Below, piece after piece: positions 47,641 through 61,189 of a stretch of 64,000 bases of DNA. The stretch covers positions 6,577,001 to 6,641,000 of the forward strand of contig NC_065425.1 of the NCBI RefSeq assembly GCF_024362695.1, given 5' to 3'. The stretch's first letter is position 1. Each line of letters opens with the position of its first letter. A program made the translations under genes and the position numbers. This stretch comes from Pectinophora gossypiella. Lineage: Eukaryota > Arthropoda > Insecta > Lepidoptera > Gelechiidae. Below the pieces are notes generated by a model, which saw only the letters and a list, made by a program, of their open reading frames with translations, ran no database searches and was not told where the DNA came from.

Positions 47641-49162
47641 GATGAGTACTTACGAGTAGTTTTGCAGGCCCGTGTGTGGGTTGCAGATAACATAGAAACT
47701 TAATAATAACCATTACAATACGTGCCTTTAAACATGCGCTTAAGATGTTTTTATTTCTTTTCGACATTAATAGCATTGCTACAGTAGAAAAACCTAACCC
47801 GTCGACGCCTATTTTCCAACAATTTAAAACCGATCTCCCGAGCCACTTTTTGTTTTTAAAACATGACTGGTTTCCAGCAAAACGTAATTTAATTAAAAGG
47901 ACGCTGGGGAAACAAGCAATGACATTTAGTATTTACCTTATACGGTGGATGTTTTTGCTATCGATACCTCATTTGACATAATAGGGACGGTGCGTACAGC
48001 TGGGTTGTACGTGGAAAGCCTACTGCTGTTAAGGTAGACACACATTGCACTCAGCTTTTTGTCTTTTTGGAGGTGCGAAAGTGTTTCTGGAGAAACATGT
48101 GAATAGCGCAGAAGAGTTTGAGTTTATTTAAGTTCATATTATTATGTTGATTTCTCAAGTTTAGTTTTAAATTCGTATGCCAATTCTTGGCTGAATGTGC
48201 TGAGACTAATATCTTGTAACACGAATTATACACGAATAAATATTTTTGTATTTGTATTTTGTATAGAAAATCCTTACTGTTCTTTGCCCATTGATAGAAT
48301 ATGTTTAAGACTTTGCAATCGATATGCGTATGGGTCTCGTGGGTGCAACTTTTTCCAAATGCACCAGCTCCATAGCTATAAGAGCGGCCCTGTCCTGCTT
48401 AAAAGCTCAGCAAGTCTTCAGTCTCTGGTTTATTGAACATAAGGTACGTAATTTTAGGTCATCTTCTTCTCTTGTGTGGGTTATATGGCCAATAACCGAC
48501 CCCATCAACCCCATTAATCGAATTTTCAGATTAAAACAGATATGGCCCGAATAATCATAAAGCAAGACCTGTACAGGCAATAATGGTGTAATTCCTGCAG
48601 ACACCAAGATAATATCAATTTATTTTGACAGTTCCACTAGTAGCTCTCTCTCTGTCTAACATTCATCGTAAGTGAAGGACCGCGCTATTTTTTAAAGCGG
48701 CCAGGCAGAATGTAGCTTCTTAATGTAGCATATAGGTAATATTCAATGAAAATTCAAGATTCAAAACGTTTAGAAAACTAACCTAGGTCTTGGGTAGTGG
48801 GCAATCAATGAACTATGGAATACATAAATCTTAATCGTATACTATATGCTTACTCGTATACATTGTCATGATGTCCGCTCCCTTACCGTGAAACATTTAT
48901 CGCGTATTTATTAAGTAGGGACGTACAAGTCAGTAAAAGTCGCCAAAGGTAAGTTTTTGCGGTATCATAGCCTTATTGGCAGTATTAACCATTTCGAAAG
49001 TTAAGACGAGCTTCGTTGAACACCGTGGAAAGTAGGTACTTACATGTTTATGAAGCAGGTAGGATGTTTTATTGATAGTTATTTTCATGACTTGCTCCTT
49101 TCGGGGTAGATAGAAGATGATAGACAAATTTATGGCCTTATTAAAAGTACCATTGTGATCGT

Positions 49163-49440
49163 GTGGTTCAGTGGCTTGCTTCTCAAACGGGAACCGCAGC
49201 GCCGGTTCGAACCCCTGTACCGGACTTGCACAGTAAGTAATTTATTTATCTCAAGAGCAGTTATCACTAACACAGTTGGCTCGACCATTATAGACGGCGA
49301 TACGGCTCATCACCTATCACGTTGGTGTAACAGAAAGCTCGACGAGGACTTACTTAGTTCATCTTGCGATGGATGTACCTCCGACAAATAGTCTTTGAGT
49401 GAGATATGAACATGAACTTATGTTATCTTATTTTTAATTA
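49163..49440 (+). repeat. tRNA-derived SINE, family 5, head-on plus copy
   Basis: Head GTGGTTCAGTGGCTTGCTTC with the B box GCCGGTTCGAACCCC, then GACTTGCACAGTAAG and a tail with CATCTTGCGATGGATGTACC. Confidence 0.85.
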
Positions 49441-49969
49441 AAAATGTTATGTTTATTATATAATTAATCTCAGCGATTATAATATATTATTATATAACTC
49501 AGTAATAAGTTGAATGGTTGAGATGCTATTTTAATTTGTGTTTTTATTTACCTATTCATATACCTAACAATCAGACGTTTCATAGAAGAACCGGCAACAT
49601 TTCTAATAGAATAATACCTAATTATAATTAATTACAATCGCATAGTAAACTACTTAAGGGATAGAACATTTTAAATTCATGTTTCGTATCAAACAAGAAT
49701 GGAAAACAACCAAAAAGTCAATTCAAAATCCAATAACTTTAAGCATCTTGCTTACCGAATTACATACGAAATGAAGACATCCGAGATAATAATGTTTAAA
49801 CAAATAAATCCACGAAGTCGCACCACGCCTTCAATAAATCGAATATGTCTTCCCAATCGCTGGTACTGGCAGTAAGGTCTGACGCTCACTCAATCAATAT
49901 AAAGACCGGAGAATTCGAGAGAGCCTCTGTTAGATTTGTATTTAGAATCAACTCTACATCAGTGTTGCC

Positions 49970-50296
49970 AACGGCCTCTGTATTCCAGTGGTTCAACGCT
50001 GGGCTCACAAACCGGAGGCCCCGAATCCCGGTGGGAACATATCACAAAAATCACTTTGTGGTCCCTAATTTGGTTAAGACATTACAGGCTGATCACCTGA
50101 TTGTCCGAAAGTAAGATGATCCGTGCGACGGAAGGCACGTTAAGCCGCTGATCCCGGTTACTACTTACTGATGTAAGTGGGTTATAGTTACATGAGCCAT
50201 ATCAGGGGCCTTTGGCGGTTCAATAATAACTCTGACACCAGGGTTGCTGAGGTTGGTTACCAACCTCACAACTCACACGATAGAAGAAGAAGTATT
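49970..50296 (+). repeat. tRNA-derived SINE, family 1
   Basis: The head (CCAGTGGTTCAACGCTGGGC) is followed by AAAATCACTTTGTGGTCCC, the central CGTTAAGCCGCTGATCCCGG and a GAAGAAGAAG end. Confidence 0.88.
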
Positions 50297-50927
50297 GCCA
50301 ACTATGTTTTTCTATACCATTGAACTGAGATTAATCGCGCACGGCTATACTAACTTCATCTTCATCAGCCGTACGACGCCCACTGCTGGGCATAGGCTTC
50401 CCCAAGGATCCAGGCTTACAACAAGGAAATTTTGGGTAAGATCCCTGTTAAAATGAAACCCTATATCGAGGAAAAATATATGTCTAGAAAGACAAACATT
50501 TTAACACACTTGTGACCATTGACGAATATGTTACTATACCTACATATTGTAATATTGAACTCCAAACAGTACGGAGGTTGTTAGGGGGATAATTATGTAA
50601 AATTAATATATATGAATATTGGCATACCTATATATATCCCATATATAAGGGTCTAGTAGCAGGGGCAAATCACGACAAAGACACATTGAAAAGATGAATT
50701 AAAAGAAGGCATAGGCAAACCGCGCCTCGTTTCCAGCACTGAACATCACGCCTGAGGAAATAAATCGTCTTCCATCCAACGATTACTGAAGGCATAAAAC
50801 AAATAAGCATAACTCTCGAGACAGCGATCGGTATCGATTATTAAAATTGCCGGCGAATCGATTAATTCCTGCTAAAGCTGTGCTTATACTGTTTGAATTT
50901 GATTGTGTTCCATTTCTGACAGCCTCC

Positions 50928-51243
50928 GTGGTCTAGCGGTTAGAGCGTTAGGCTCACAATCTGGAGGTCCGGGTTCAATTCCCGATGGGGACATTGTCGA
51001 AATCACTTTGTGAGACTGTCCTTTGTTTGGTAAGGACTTTTCAGGCTTGAATCACCTGATTGTCCGAAAAAGTAAGATGATTCCGTGCTTCGGAGGGCAC
51101 GTTAAGCCGTTGGTCCCGGCTATTAGCCGTAAAAACACCTCCACCAACCCGCAGTGGAGCAGCGTGGTGGAGTATGCTCCATACCCCCTCCGGTTGATTG
51201 AGGGGAGGCCTGTGCCCAGCAGTGGGACGTATATAGGCAGTTT
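50928..51243 (+). repeat. tRNA-derived SINE, family 2, full length
   Basis: The head (GTGGTCTAGCGGTTAGAGCG; B box GGGTTCAATTCCC) is tRNA-like enough to look like a tRNA gene. The centre is CCGTGCTTCGGAGGGCACG and the tail ends GTGCCCAGCAGTGGGACG. Confidence 0.9.
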
Positions 51244-51270
51244 ATATGTTTATGTGTTCCATTTCTAGTT

Positions 51271-51408
51271 CAGGGGGATTAAAATGGCCACATCGAAGCA
51301 TCAAAGAAAGCAATTTGACATTTGTTTGCATTGCGCACTTACTTTTATATGCGCAAATGTCAAATTGCAATATTGCTTTGCTTCGATGTGGCCATTTTAA
51401 CCCCCCTG
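51271..51408. mobile_element. MITE, family M2, compact
   Basis: The ends are CAGGGGGATTAAAATGGCCA and its near-perfect inverse (GGCCATTTTAACCCCCCTG), with CACATCGAAGC just inside each end. Confidence 0.88.
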
Positions 51409-51896
51409 TTTTGTGTGTGGCTTGTAATCAGTCATTACACTTACCTACAATTAATCGTATATTGTGAATCAATAGTGTCTGTAATTTATCCACAGATGAC
51501 AAACTTTGTCCTTTCCAAAATGAGTGCGAGTTTAAAACAACCTATTTTTTATCTACCGGAATATACTAAGTAAGTACCTATCTACTATTAGTAAGTACCT
51601 ATATACCTTTGCGAACGTGGTCTACGTTTAACGTGTTTTTGCATGTTCGATGATAAGCAGCTGAGGGCAGTCTAGTATTTTTTTAAATTGCCAGATCTGC
51701 GGAGAAGTGTCTTTATTTCCACTTCAACAAGGGTCATACATAAGTCATAATCTCACTCGCGTCACCAACAAAATTTACTTACATAGTTCTAGCTAATTGC
51801 ACCATTGAGTTCATAATAAAAATAAATACCTAAAAAAGGTTTATTTGTGTAAAATCTTCGACACACACATTTAAAACATTAAAATATACTCATATT

Positions 51897-52180
51897 CTTC
51901 TTCTATCGTGTGGGTTGTGAGGTGGATTACCAACCCCATCGACCCTAGTGTCAGGGTTACTATTGAGCCGCCAAAGGCCCCTGACATGGCTCATGTAACG
52001 ACTACTTACTTACATCAGTAAGTAGTAACCGGGACCAACAGCTTAACGTACCTTCCGAAGCACGGATCATCTTAGTTTCGGACAATCAGGTGGTCAGTCT
52101 GTAATGTCCTAACCAACCAAGGGATCACAAAGTGATTTTTGTGATATGTACCGCGCCGGGATTTGAGCCCGGGACCACAC
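51897..52180 (-). repeat. SINE family 1
   Basis: It runs from TTCTTCTATCGTGTGGGTTG to GATTTGAGCCCGGGACC. It stops inside the head, only a few bases before the inverted end at 52186. Confidence 0.88.
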
Positions 52181-52204
52181 ACATTAATACTGTACCGTCG
52201 GTGA

Positions 52205-52236
52205 AAAGTAATACAACTCGAGTTGTATCACTTTTG
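52205..52236. repeat. 32-bp palindrome
   Basis: AAAAGTAATACAACTC is followed directly by its inverse with one mismatch. It overlaps the inner edge of the left 31-bp inverted end. Confidence 0.9.
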
Positions 52237-53647
52237 AGTTATTAGCACACACTTCATGTTCAAAAAATTCTCTTTCTTTCTGTCTAATTCTCGTAACTGT
52301 AGCTATTATAAATACGGAGATATTTTTTGTGTTTAGTGATATAAGTACTGTTTGTGAAGGATTCATGCTGTTATAACACGTGTAACATAATTCATCTTAA
52401 CTTGCATTAAAGTGAAATGAAGATTTTCACTAAATATTTTGGTGTAAGTAAATGCAACTCAACATATATTAAAATACACGCAATCCTTGAATTCTCACAG
52501 TCCGTGTTAAATGATATAATTTTAGTTGTAACATCAAACACCAAATTTATTTTTTCGTGAAAAGTAATATAAATTAATATATATCAAAATATTTCTGAAA
52601 ATACGATCTTAGATATCAATAACGTGTCGTGTATAATGATACATACAAGTTCGATTCCATGCGCCACCAGTGTGTATCCTAGGGTGACCTCCGCATAAAC
52701 CTGTCTACTTATGGGAAGACATTTTGTCTAGAGCCACAGCAAACCATATCTGATCCGTATTGCGAATGGGTATAGGTTAAGTTAGTACTTCAGACCAAAC
52801 CGTGTTTTTTCTCTTTCTGCTATAGCCACCTTGTAGTACTTAATTACAGTACCTCAATAAGTTGTGGGTCCTGATCATGGCGTCGTTATCACCATGGCAG
52901 GGTTAGTCAAGAGGTATTTGAGATTTGTGATAACTGTCGTTAGTCTCCATCCTTGGCTCGAAGCATAGCTGTTTTACATAGTTTTCTTGATTACATGCAG
53001 GTTAAGCGGTGGCATATTGAACGCTGCCTTCATTGCTAAGGAGGTTGCAGACGTGAAATAATGGCTCCAAATATTATCGAGCTCCAATTAATATGCAAGC
53101 CATTCAATACACGCTGGTTAGATCTTTTATGCAAGCGCCGGTAGTGGTATTTTTGAACCTACACAGCTGTAGATGACAGCTCGGCATCGGCAGCATCGGG
53201 ATCTGCCACATCTTCTCAAGAGAAGATTACCAGTTTCTCAAACACGTTGAATGGTGTAAATTTGTCGAGCTTCCTCATTTTTATAAAGGGAATAACTGCT
53301 CTGAACTCTAGAGCACCACTAGTATTTTTTTTTTCTTTATTTTGATTACATAAGAGAGAATTACGCACAGGACTGTGAAAAATGGAAAGAGGAAGGGGAG
53401 GCCTTTGCCCAGCAGTGGGATCTTGTAGGATAGATTAGATTAGAATAAATAATTGGCAACACCACGGGCACATCCCCTTAATTAAACCAGGTCACAAAGT
53501 TTGTAAAAATTCCAGGAGGTATTTGAGCTTCTGAAAGGAGTTAGTTGGCTTACATAGCCAATAAAAGCACGCATAATGGACCACTTGTGTTTATGCGGAA
53601 AACTGAGCCCAATAAAATTACATTACATGGGACATTCGAGTATTCAT

Positions 53648-53752
53648 TGAGTCAAGTCAGGGGCCTATGGCGGCTCAGTTATAACCCTGACACCAGGGTT
53701 GATGGGGTTGGTAATTCACCTCACAATCCACACGATAGAAGAAGAAGAAGAT
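53648..53752 (+). repeat. SINE family 1, 3' fragment
   Basis: It reads GGGGCCTATGGCGGCTCAG to CACGATAGAAGAAGAAGAAG. A longer open frame across it is an artefact. Confidence 0.8.
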
Positions 53753-55703
53753 GGGACATTTGCCCATGCATGTTGTGCCGACCCTACCTAGAGTGAGATA
53801 AGGGCAGGAGGATGATGATGATATAGTAGGAAGTTTGCCCACTTCACAATAGTGGAGATACGCGGAAAGTCCCCCACGTGTGCTTACGTGTAGAGTTTTA
53901 CGGAAACGAGCTCATTTAGCTTAACCATAACAGACCATGGTCCATGGTGGTCATGGTCATAGTCTGAGGATAGTCGTAGTCAGAGGTGCATCTATCGCAC
54001 GATGAACTAAGTACCCAAACCTCACCGAGCTTCCTATTAGACCAACGTGATACGAAAACGTGGCTTTTAATAAATAAATCAAATCAAATAATAATATACT
54101 TTATTGCTCATAACTAAATTTCAACAGTACAATTTGGGCGGCTTTATTGCTCTAGAGCAATTAAAAAATAGAATATATGAAACACATTTTATTTCTATCC
54201 TACAACCTCTGTTCTGTGTAACCTATAGGTTTAGAGGTGAACCAATGATCTTCATTTTCACTACCCATTCTTATCGTCAACATTGATTCGACTCCGTTTA
54301 TCGTTCTGTCAATGTTGCGGGCTACCATTAGACCGGGAACTTTGATAATTCGAAATATCGAATTTTACTTTACTTTAGGGGATTTTGATTGTAGAATGAG
54401 TTGTGATCTTTTAAATAGTTTCAGCAAGAAAGAAGTAACACTTACCGGTTTGTGTGATTTTGGTTTAAAAGTACGTAGGTACATCACCTTTATCTCCAAG
54501 CCATACTGTCAGGCTAGCCCGAAACATTCCTAATGACCAGTCTTAATTATGATTCCTCTTACCTTCATTTGTTAGGGGTGGAAATATTATCATAATTTAA
54601 TTTGTAAGATTTTGACTGCAAAAATGATCCAAAAGTGGTTTTGATTAGGGGCGTAGTGTAGTGGACAAAATATGTTTGTAGTGGGCAGCAGTGGTGGTTT
54701 TGACCGGTTATTTATGAGTTTTGAGAGTAAAATCATAACAAAAATATCTTATTATCGCCACCTTACACTATATATACGTATACCATCTTTATATGTATTT
54801 ATTATTAGAAATTCGTAAAAACATGTATCATTTTACACAATAAAACCGAAAAAATAAGTCATGTTAAACCACTTGACACAAATTCGTTATAGTTTATCGT
54901 TTGTGTCAATTGATATAAGTTACGTTTCTTTACTTTTTAAAGAAAATAAATAGAATTTTGCCTTTCTACAACATTATGAAATAAACTTTCTTCCAAGACA
55001 TTTTGTTTTTTGTAGAATAAGACTGTCAAATTAATAATTGAAATATGATATATCAACGATGACTTTTGTACAGTTATGTGTGTAAAAAGGTATAAGTAGA
55101 CTTGTATCAATTTACACAGTATAAAAGTTGGTGTCAACTGATACATGTAATTTATTTTGATCCTCTACCATTACTGTTTAGGTTCTAAATATAACTAAAT
55201 ATTAGAAAAGAAACCTTCCATCATCACCTATCGACACATCTAACTTCTGTTCCATTATTCCTTATAAGTCGCGAGCTAGAACTTTTTTAACTTTAAACTC
55301 GATTTTCTCAAAACTTGAATTTTGGACTTGTATTACTTTTCACCGACGGTACAGTATTTAGTTGGAAAACATAAAAGTATATGGGTGCTGCAGTTCACCA
55401 AAAAAGGCCAGGGTTCAGTGGAAATTTACTCAGAGGCAACACTGATTTTCAACCCACACCGATCGGTGAAACGCTGGCTCGCAGTGGTGAGTTATAAATT
55501 TATATAAGTGCACTTTTCATACACAGCTGCCTCGTCTATTTAATTATAGAGCGCGATACGGCTCACCACCTATCACGTTGGTCTAACAGAAAGCTCGGAG
55601 AAAGAAAGAAGAAAGAAAGAAAGTTTATTTAGTACAACAAACAAGTAACAATTATAAATAAGGCCCTGGCTCCTAAACTAGTTTAACTGTATTTCAGGAG
55701 CCA

Positions 55704-56084
55704 TTGGCCCCGATTCCTGCAGACACCGCCTAATTTTATTTTAAGTTATATCCGTCATTTTCATATCCGTCGAAAAAGAAAGGGACGGATGATTCACAGC
55801 TCTTAATTTTAGGAAGAATGAGTAAATGAATGAATAACCCGGGCGAATAAAAAGGTACGTCGCTGGTATGCAATCCGTTTGACGTGCTGTCTACTTAACT
55901 GTGTCGGGTTAATGACGGATGTAAAATTTTTAGACGGTTGGTTTAGATTTGTGCTTAAAATTGACGTGTGTTCCATAAATTTTATGCTTGTCGATTACCC
56001 GTCCTTTTCCTTTTCGGCGGATAAGAAAATGACAGATATAACTTAAAATAAAATTAGATGGTATTTACAGGAATTAGCACCAGT
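55704..56084. mobile_element. MITE, family M1, most complete copy
   Basis: Inverted ends of about 85-90 bp include GGCCCCGATTCCTGCAGAC (left), TTTTATTTTAAGTTATATC and GAAAGGGACGG. The right end inverts to GGTGCTAATTCCTGTAAAT. The centre carries ACCCGGGCGAATAAAAAGG. Confidence 0.88.
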
Positions 56085-59000
56085 GTCTTCCCAAATTGAC
56101 ATACTTCATTAATATTTGAGGTACAATAAAGAGGGGAGGTGTGAATATTTAGTTCTTCTTGCGATGGATGTGCCTCTGACCCCATTGGGATAATTATAAG
56201 TATCCCACGAACTATACTATTACTATATTATTATTATTATAACTACTCATAGCTCACGACTTCTTGAGCTCATGTTATGTTCGGGCATATTATCTCCTAG
56301 TAAGATAGGACTCTTCATGATCACAGTGCCGCAACTGTACTCAAAATCCAGCGGGAGGCTTTTTTGAATCCGTGTAAAACGACCTTAAACATTTGCAAGA
56401 AGAATCGATTAATCGGGCGAAATAATAAAGTGAGCAGCGTCGGTTAATTGGTTTGCGCGGATTGCGCCGGCGCATGATAACTCACTCGGGTGTGGCCGTC
56501 GACCGTCTCTGCGGATACTCCGCTCTTCCACTTACTTTGTTTATTTGAAAAATCAACGGGAGCTGTTATATTACTGAAGGGTTTTAAAAAAAAAAACTAA
56601 GTACTTAAATTCGATAAAATAAACATGATGACAATAAACAGGCGAAAGCAACTTCAATGGAGATGGGTAATTTTTTTTTGTTTAAAATCTTATTATTACA
56701 TAAACACACAAACAGCCTATGTACGTCCCACTGCTGGGCACAGGGCTCATGGACTATGTCGTCAAAGGTACATCCACCCTAAGATGAACTACCTGCATAT
56801 CACCACTATGAATATAATTATTTGAATATTTAATTTGATTTGAATACTTATTAAAATGTTACACTTTAAACTATTTAGGGTTTTGTTAGACTACTTTAAC
56901 TTTGCTAATCGTTTCTTCCAACGAGTTTTTCTGTCTGGTGATTTATTTTGGATGTCAATGTATTACGAAACCGACCCTAAACCACACTCCGGACCATGAG
57001 GTCCGTGTTGCTCTATGCCTCGGACACTTCGTACAAAAAACTCTCGTTTTACACAGACACTACACATTGACATTATCGTACACGCGCATCTGTGTCTGTG
57101 ATGTCTGGCGCCCATGCGATTGAAGACAAAAGTAACACCGAGAGTTGGCTAAACCTATTTCAGCCACTGGTGGACCGGACAGTTGCCGTTCTATAGATAG
57201 TATTATTCCTAATTCTATTCCAAAACTTAAAATATAGGTATTATACCTACTTGTACTCATGTACAGTATCCGAACTGTACCCACGTTAGTCCAATCTCAG
57301 CTTAAGCCGAGTGGTTTCAATTTAGCGGCCAAATGAAGAGATCCACCGACACTGGAAAGGCGTAAAACAATTTTCATGGCTCTTAGCAGTAACTAACCGA
57401 GTTGATCTCAACGCAGGGCTGACGCGTGCTATGAGTATTAATAATCATAAAATGATTATAAACAAACTTCAATCTTTCAATATTACAAACAAACTAGTCA
57501 CATGCATACTTTGTTTTAAGTTTACGCGGTTATTATCATAATTAAAAGTCAATCATCCCGTGATCATGGCATATGCAACAGTGTCAAAATATCGGGAGTC
57601 TCATATCCCTGCTTTGAACGCGGTAAGAACCCGTTATTATGTGTTTTAATCAGCCACATGCAAACCCCATATGTCCAGACGAGTAGCGAACTATCTAGGA
57701 CTTTATTGAAACAATGCATGGCGACTTTAAATTGTGGGACGGAACATCAAAACGACGTTCGATGTGACTTAACCGCACCTTGTTTTGATTGTAATGAACA
57801 ATTTGAACATTACAAGTAAATTTTGTCTGAGAAACTCACTAACTACGACTTTTTAACAACTACATTGACTTCGGTAATCTAATTTCCTAATCTGTCTTAA
57901 GTCGTCGTGGAGATCCTTGGGGGAGGCCTATGCCCAGCAGTGGGCGTCGTACGGCTGATGATGAATGAATGAATGAATCTGTCTTAAGATCCAAACTCTA
58001 AAATGCGCTATAATATAATTACAAATTGTTCGGCTCATAGTGTGTGGACTGTAGGTGATGGTTAGAGGTCGAGGGTTCTACTTTCAAGTGCAAAACACCA
58101 GTTTGTTCCTTGTCACTATTTAATTATGTTTTGGTTGGCCGCTGCAAGGATAATCTCTGCAGGTGGGGATACCTGGTTGATGGTTGCGATGATTGCGAGT
58201 GTCACCACAAACTACGGGTCACCTTTTGTGCTGTCCTAAGTGACCTAAAACCTGCACTATTAAAGACCTTTACGAAGCCACTGACAATGCCGTAAGCGCG
58301 GCCAATTATTGGTCAGCAAAAAATATGTATCGATCGCCATCGACTCGCAAAGAAGAGAATATTTTTTTATAATTGTTAAATACACTTTCGCGGGAGGCGT
58401 CGGCCATTCAATTCGGTACAACATTGCCATGTAAAAAATATTATTAATTATAAATGTTTATACTTGTGTTGCTGGCAAAGAGTTAATTCAGGTTCTGCAT
58501 TTCACAAACTTGGGCAACCCTACCGAGGCTCCAATTGGCCGTATAGCTAAGTGCCTTTGCCTGTAGGCTAATTAAAACATCATCGCAGGCATCGGCAAGG
58601 CTGTACCCGACAGATGATCTTTCATATTTTGTCCTAACTGTCAGGCGAGTCTCGAGGCAATGTCGGTTTCAGTTAAGAGTTCCCCCGAGTTATGACCCTG
58701 GTCTTAATCAAAGGATGTGTTCGTTGAAACATTCTGATTGCCAATGAACATGTTTTAATTGTCGATTTTGTTGTAAAAAAGTAATAAGAAATGTTTGTGA
58801 AGTTATTGGTTGGGTGAGAAGGGAATGAGCTGGGGTTTTTAAGTTTATGAAGCTTTGGGCTTTGTTTCGAAGAGAAGTACTGGATTTGGTCAGGAGTAAA
58901 TATATTATTTTTTCACATGACTTATTGATTCAAGGACGGCTTTAAGTACTTGGCCGGAGAAATGGAGAGTGCTAGACACTCTTATCTGACGGTAATTTTA

Positions 59001-59311
59001 GGAAAACTTGCGTCTGCCCCGGTTCGATGCGAATATCGACTCAAGGTGTATTGTCCGAATATATTATGATAGAAGGTCTGAAGGGATTATTATTAGTTTA
59101 TGAGACAGAAGTACTTAGCATGATTTGGAACGTTAGTAATGCGCTGCCGCGAATTATATTGAGCGCTTCGACCAATAAACGATACGAATACTATCTACAA
59201 CATAAAAGCATAGAAAACGTTCAGCTGCTTGTCTTCCCGGGCATGTCGTAAAAACCGACAGAGCGATTGTGTCATCTAACATGATGGACTAATGTTATGG
59301 GCGATAGGCTG

Positions 59312-59448
59312 ATCCCTTATCACCATAAGGTTCATCATATCCAGCTTACGACATCGTATCAACAGTGGCTGCAAGTTGTCTTTGATTACTTGTGGCTCTG
59401 CCCACCCCATTAGGGATTACGGGCGTGAGTTTATGTATGTATGTATGT
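59312..59448 (+). repeat. dispersed repeat, copy 2
   Basis: Near-identical to 403-535 (CATCGTATCAACAGTGGCTG, TGTGGCTCTGCCCACCCCAT). Confidence 0.8.
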
Positions 59449-60039
59449 AATACTATCTACGTAGATGGACGTCTAACATGCGCATCATGATAAAATTTTG
59501 TCACGGTCATTTTATCGAATCTGACGATATAATTATGTGAAGTGAACCCAAATAAGTCATGTCGTTCTGTCAAAATAGGAACAAAATGACGTGGCATGTT
59601 AGGAATAAAACAAACTTATTGATTTCGACAAAATTTATCGAAATATTCAATAATTTTATCACGTTGCGCCTGTTAGCCCTGCTGGTTGTTTTGGGAGAAG
59701 TTCATAGATTTTCAAGACACCTACATTTCTTACTAAGAATCGTTACAATGCGTCGACGTGGCTTTGCAATCTTAAACAAAATTGGATCGATATGAAATTA
59801 GAATTCCGCTCTAATGACCGTACGTAATTGGTAATTGATAAAACATTAAATTTTATTGGAACCAATTTGGTTTGGTTTTCTACATAAGTTGAATGCAAGC
59901 GTCTTTTGTTTCCAGTCACATGCCGTAACTTTGAAAAATTAAGATTCTAATTCCATACCGTTTCATTAAATTTTTCATTTACTTAATCGCAGTATGGTGG
60001 AATGGTGGTAGAGTACTTGGATATTATAATGCATACCTA

Positions 60040-60370
60040 CAGGGTGTTAGTGACATCGTAACGAATACTGCGAGGGTGATTCAGACCATGATTCAAGCTT
60101 AATATCAAGTGGAATTTTCCGTCGAAAAGTTATTGATTTCTTTTTAGTTTTTTTTTAATTATTTTCATTTCTATACACTTACATCCCATACAAGTAAATA
60201 CAGGTAGCCATACATGTAGGTACGGGTGTTTTTTTTATTTGTGGCTCCTTTGTTTTTTTCATTATTTTCAGTTTCATACTTTTGTGACGGAAAATTTCAC
60301 TTGATATCAACTCAGAATCATGGTCTGAATCATCTCTCAAAGTTTTCGTTACGATGTCACTAACACTCTG
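60040..60370. mobile_element. MITE with ~90-bp inverted ends and TA flanks (family M3)
   Basis: The ends CAGGGTGTTAGTGACATCG and CAGAGTGTTAGTGACATCG (inverse of the right end) extend through ATTCAGACCATGATTC and GATATCAAGTG to GGAATTTTCCGTC. TA sits outside each end, as with Tc1/mariner-type insertions. Single ends occur at 682-748 and 23102-23160. Confidence 0.85.
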
Positions 60371-61189
60371 TATAGAGCTATTGAGTAATTGCTTATAATG
60401 TAGACTATACTGTATTTTTGTGCTATATATTTATGTGGATAGTAGTCAAATTGGCTCAGGTTTATTTTAAAACTGGCTACTGCACAGTATATGCATACAT
60501 ACATAAGATAACGCCTACTTTCTGTTGGGGTAGGTTGAAACTATGGCATTCCAGATACTACGACCCTGACACACTATTTTCGCTTCCTCCCATCATAATC
60601 ATGTACTTATTGTTACTTGGCATTCACTACTTGGCTGGAGCCTGTCCACTGTGGGCTCAATTTGACTGGACGCGATGGTCAGATTAGTTATTGGTGGCAC
60701 TTGGCCATTATACCGACGCACCCACTACAGCTGAATTCAAATTGCTTTGCCAAGTCCCTTACCGATGGAACGAATATTAATAAGATGAGAATGATTGCCG
60801 AGAGGACTTGGCTGTTTTACGTTGCTTTATCGACTTAAACTTTCATAAGCGCGCAAATCAATAAAGGGGCCTAAACTTGTTGTTTCTACTTACTACGATA
60901 GATACTACTAACATCTGATGAGGCAATATTAGCCTTCCATTCAAGAAATATTCTCGCTCATTCCCATCAGTCTTTAAAAGACACAAACATATTTAATAAT
61001 AATAAAACACTTTATCGCACACAAATTTACAAAACATTTACAGGATAAACTTATTCTAAGGTGGGCAAAGACGGCCTTATCACTTTCGGTAGAGGATATA
61101 GTACTTACATACACTACTACACCTGCAGTGTAGAGCGCAAAAAAAGTAAAAGTAAATAAAAAATCAATCAATCAAACGAGTTCATTTCC

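Larger units (their letters stand above)
44691..52185. other. no host gene seen; SINE- and LINE-rich
   Basis: It holds the SINEs at 45445-45749, 49163-49440, 49970-50296, 50928-51243 and 51897-52180, a LINE 3' end (46740-46990), a family-4 SINE tail (47570-47640) and a MITE (51271-51408). A frame at 48324-48460 followed by GTACGT looks faintly exon-like but has no acceptor. Confidence 0.55.
52186..55358. mobile_element. candidate 3.17-kb DNA element with 31-bp inverted ends
   Basis: The 31 bases at 52186-52216 (AATACTGTACCGTCGGTGAA...) are exactly inverted at 55328-55358. AT-rich subterminal DNA with motifs such as GTGTCAACTGATAC and GTGAAAAGTAAT lies inside both ends. No transposase frame is visible, and the interior includes a SINE fragment (53648-53752). 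No clear target duplication was found, so a chance pair of related repeats remains possible. Confidence 0.5.

Noticed and set aside
47745..47981. 78-codon plus-strand frame
   Set aside because: Hydrophobic and Phe/Leu-rich by AT composition, no signal of coding use.
48324..48460. Exon-like stretch ending in a GTACGT donor
   Set aside because: No acceptor in a compatible position and no matching exon nearby.
50928..51000. tRNA gene (also heads near 28590, 32280 and 49165)
   Set aside because: A and B boxes are present, but each is followed by a SINE body and tail and the stems are imperfect, so these are SINE heads.
53545..53796. 83-codon frame
   Set aside because: Its second half is the family-1 SINE tail (RRLSYNPDTRVDGVGN-type translations recur wherever this SINE occurs).
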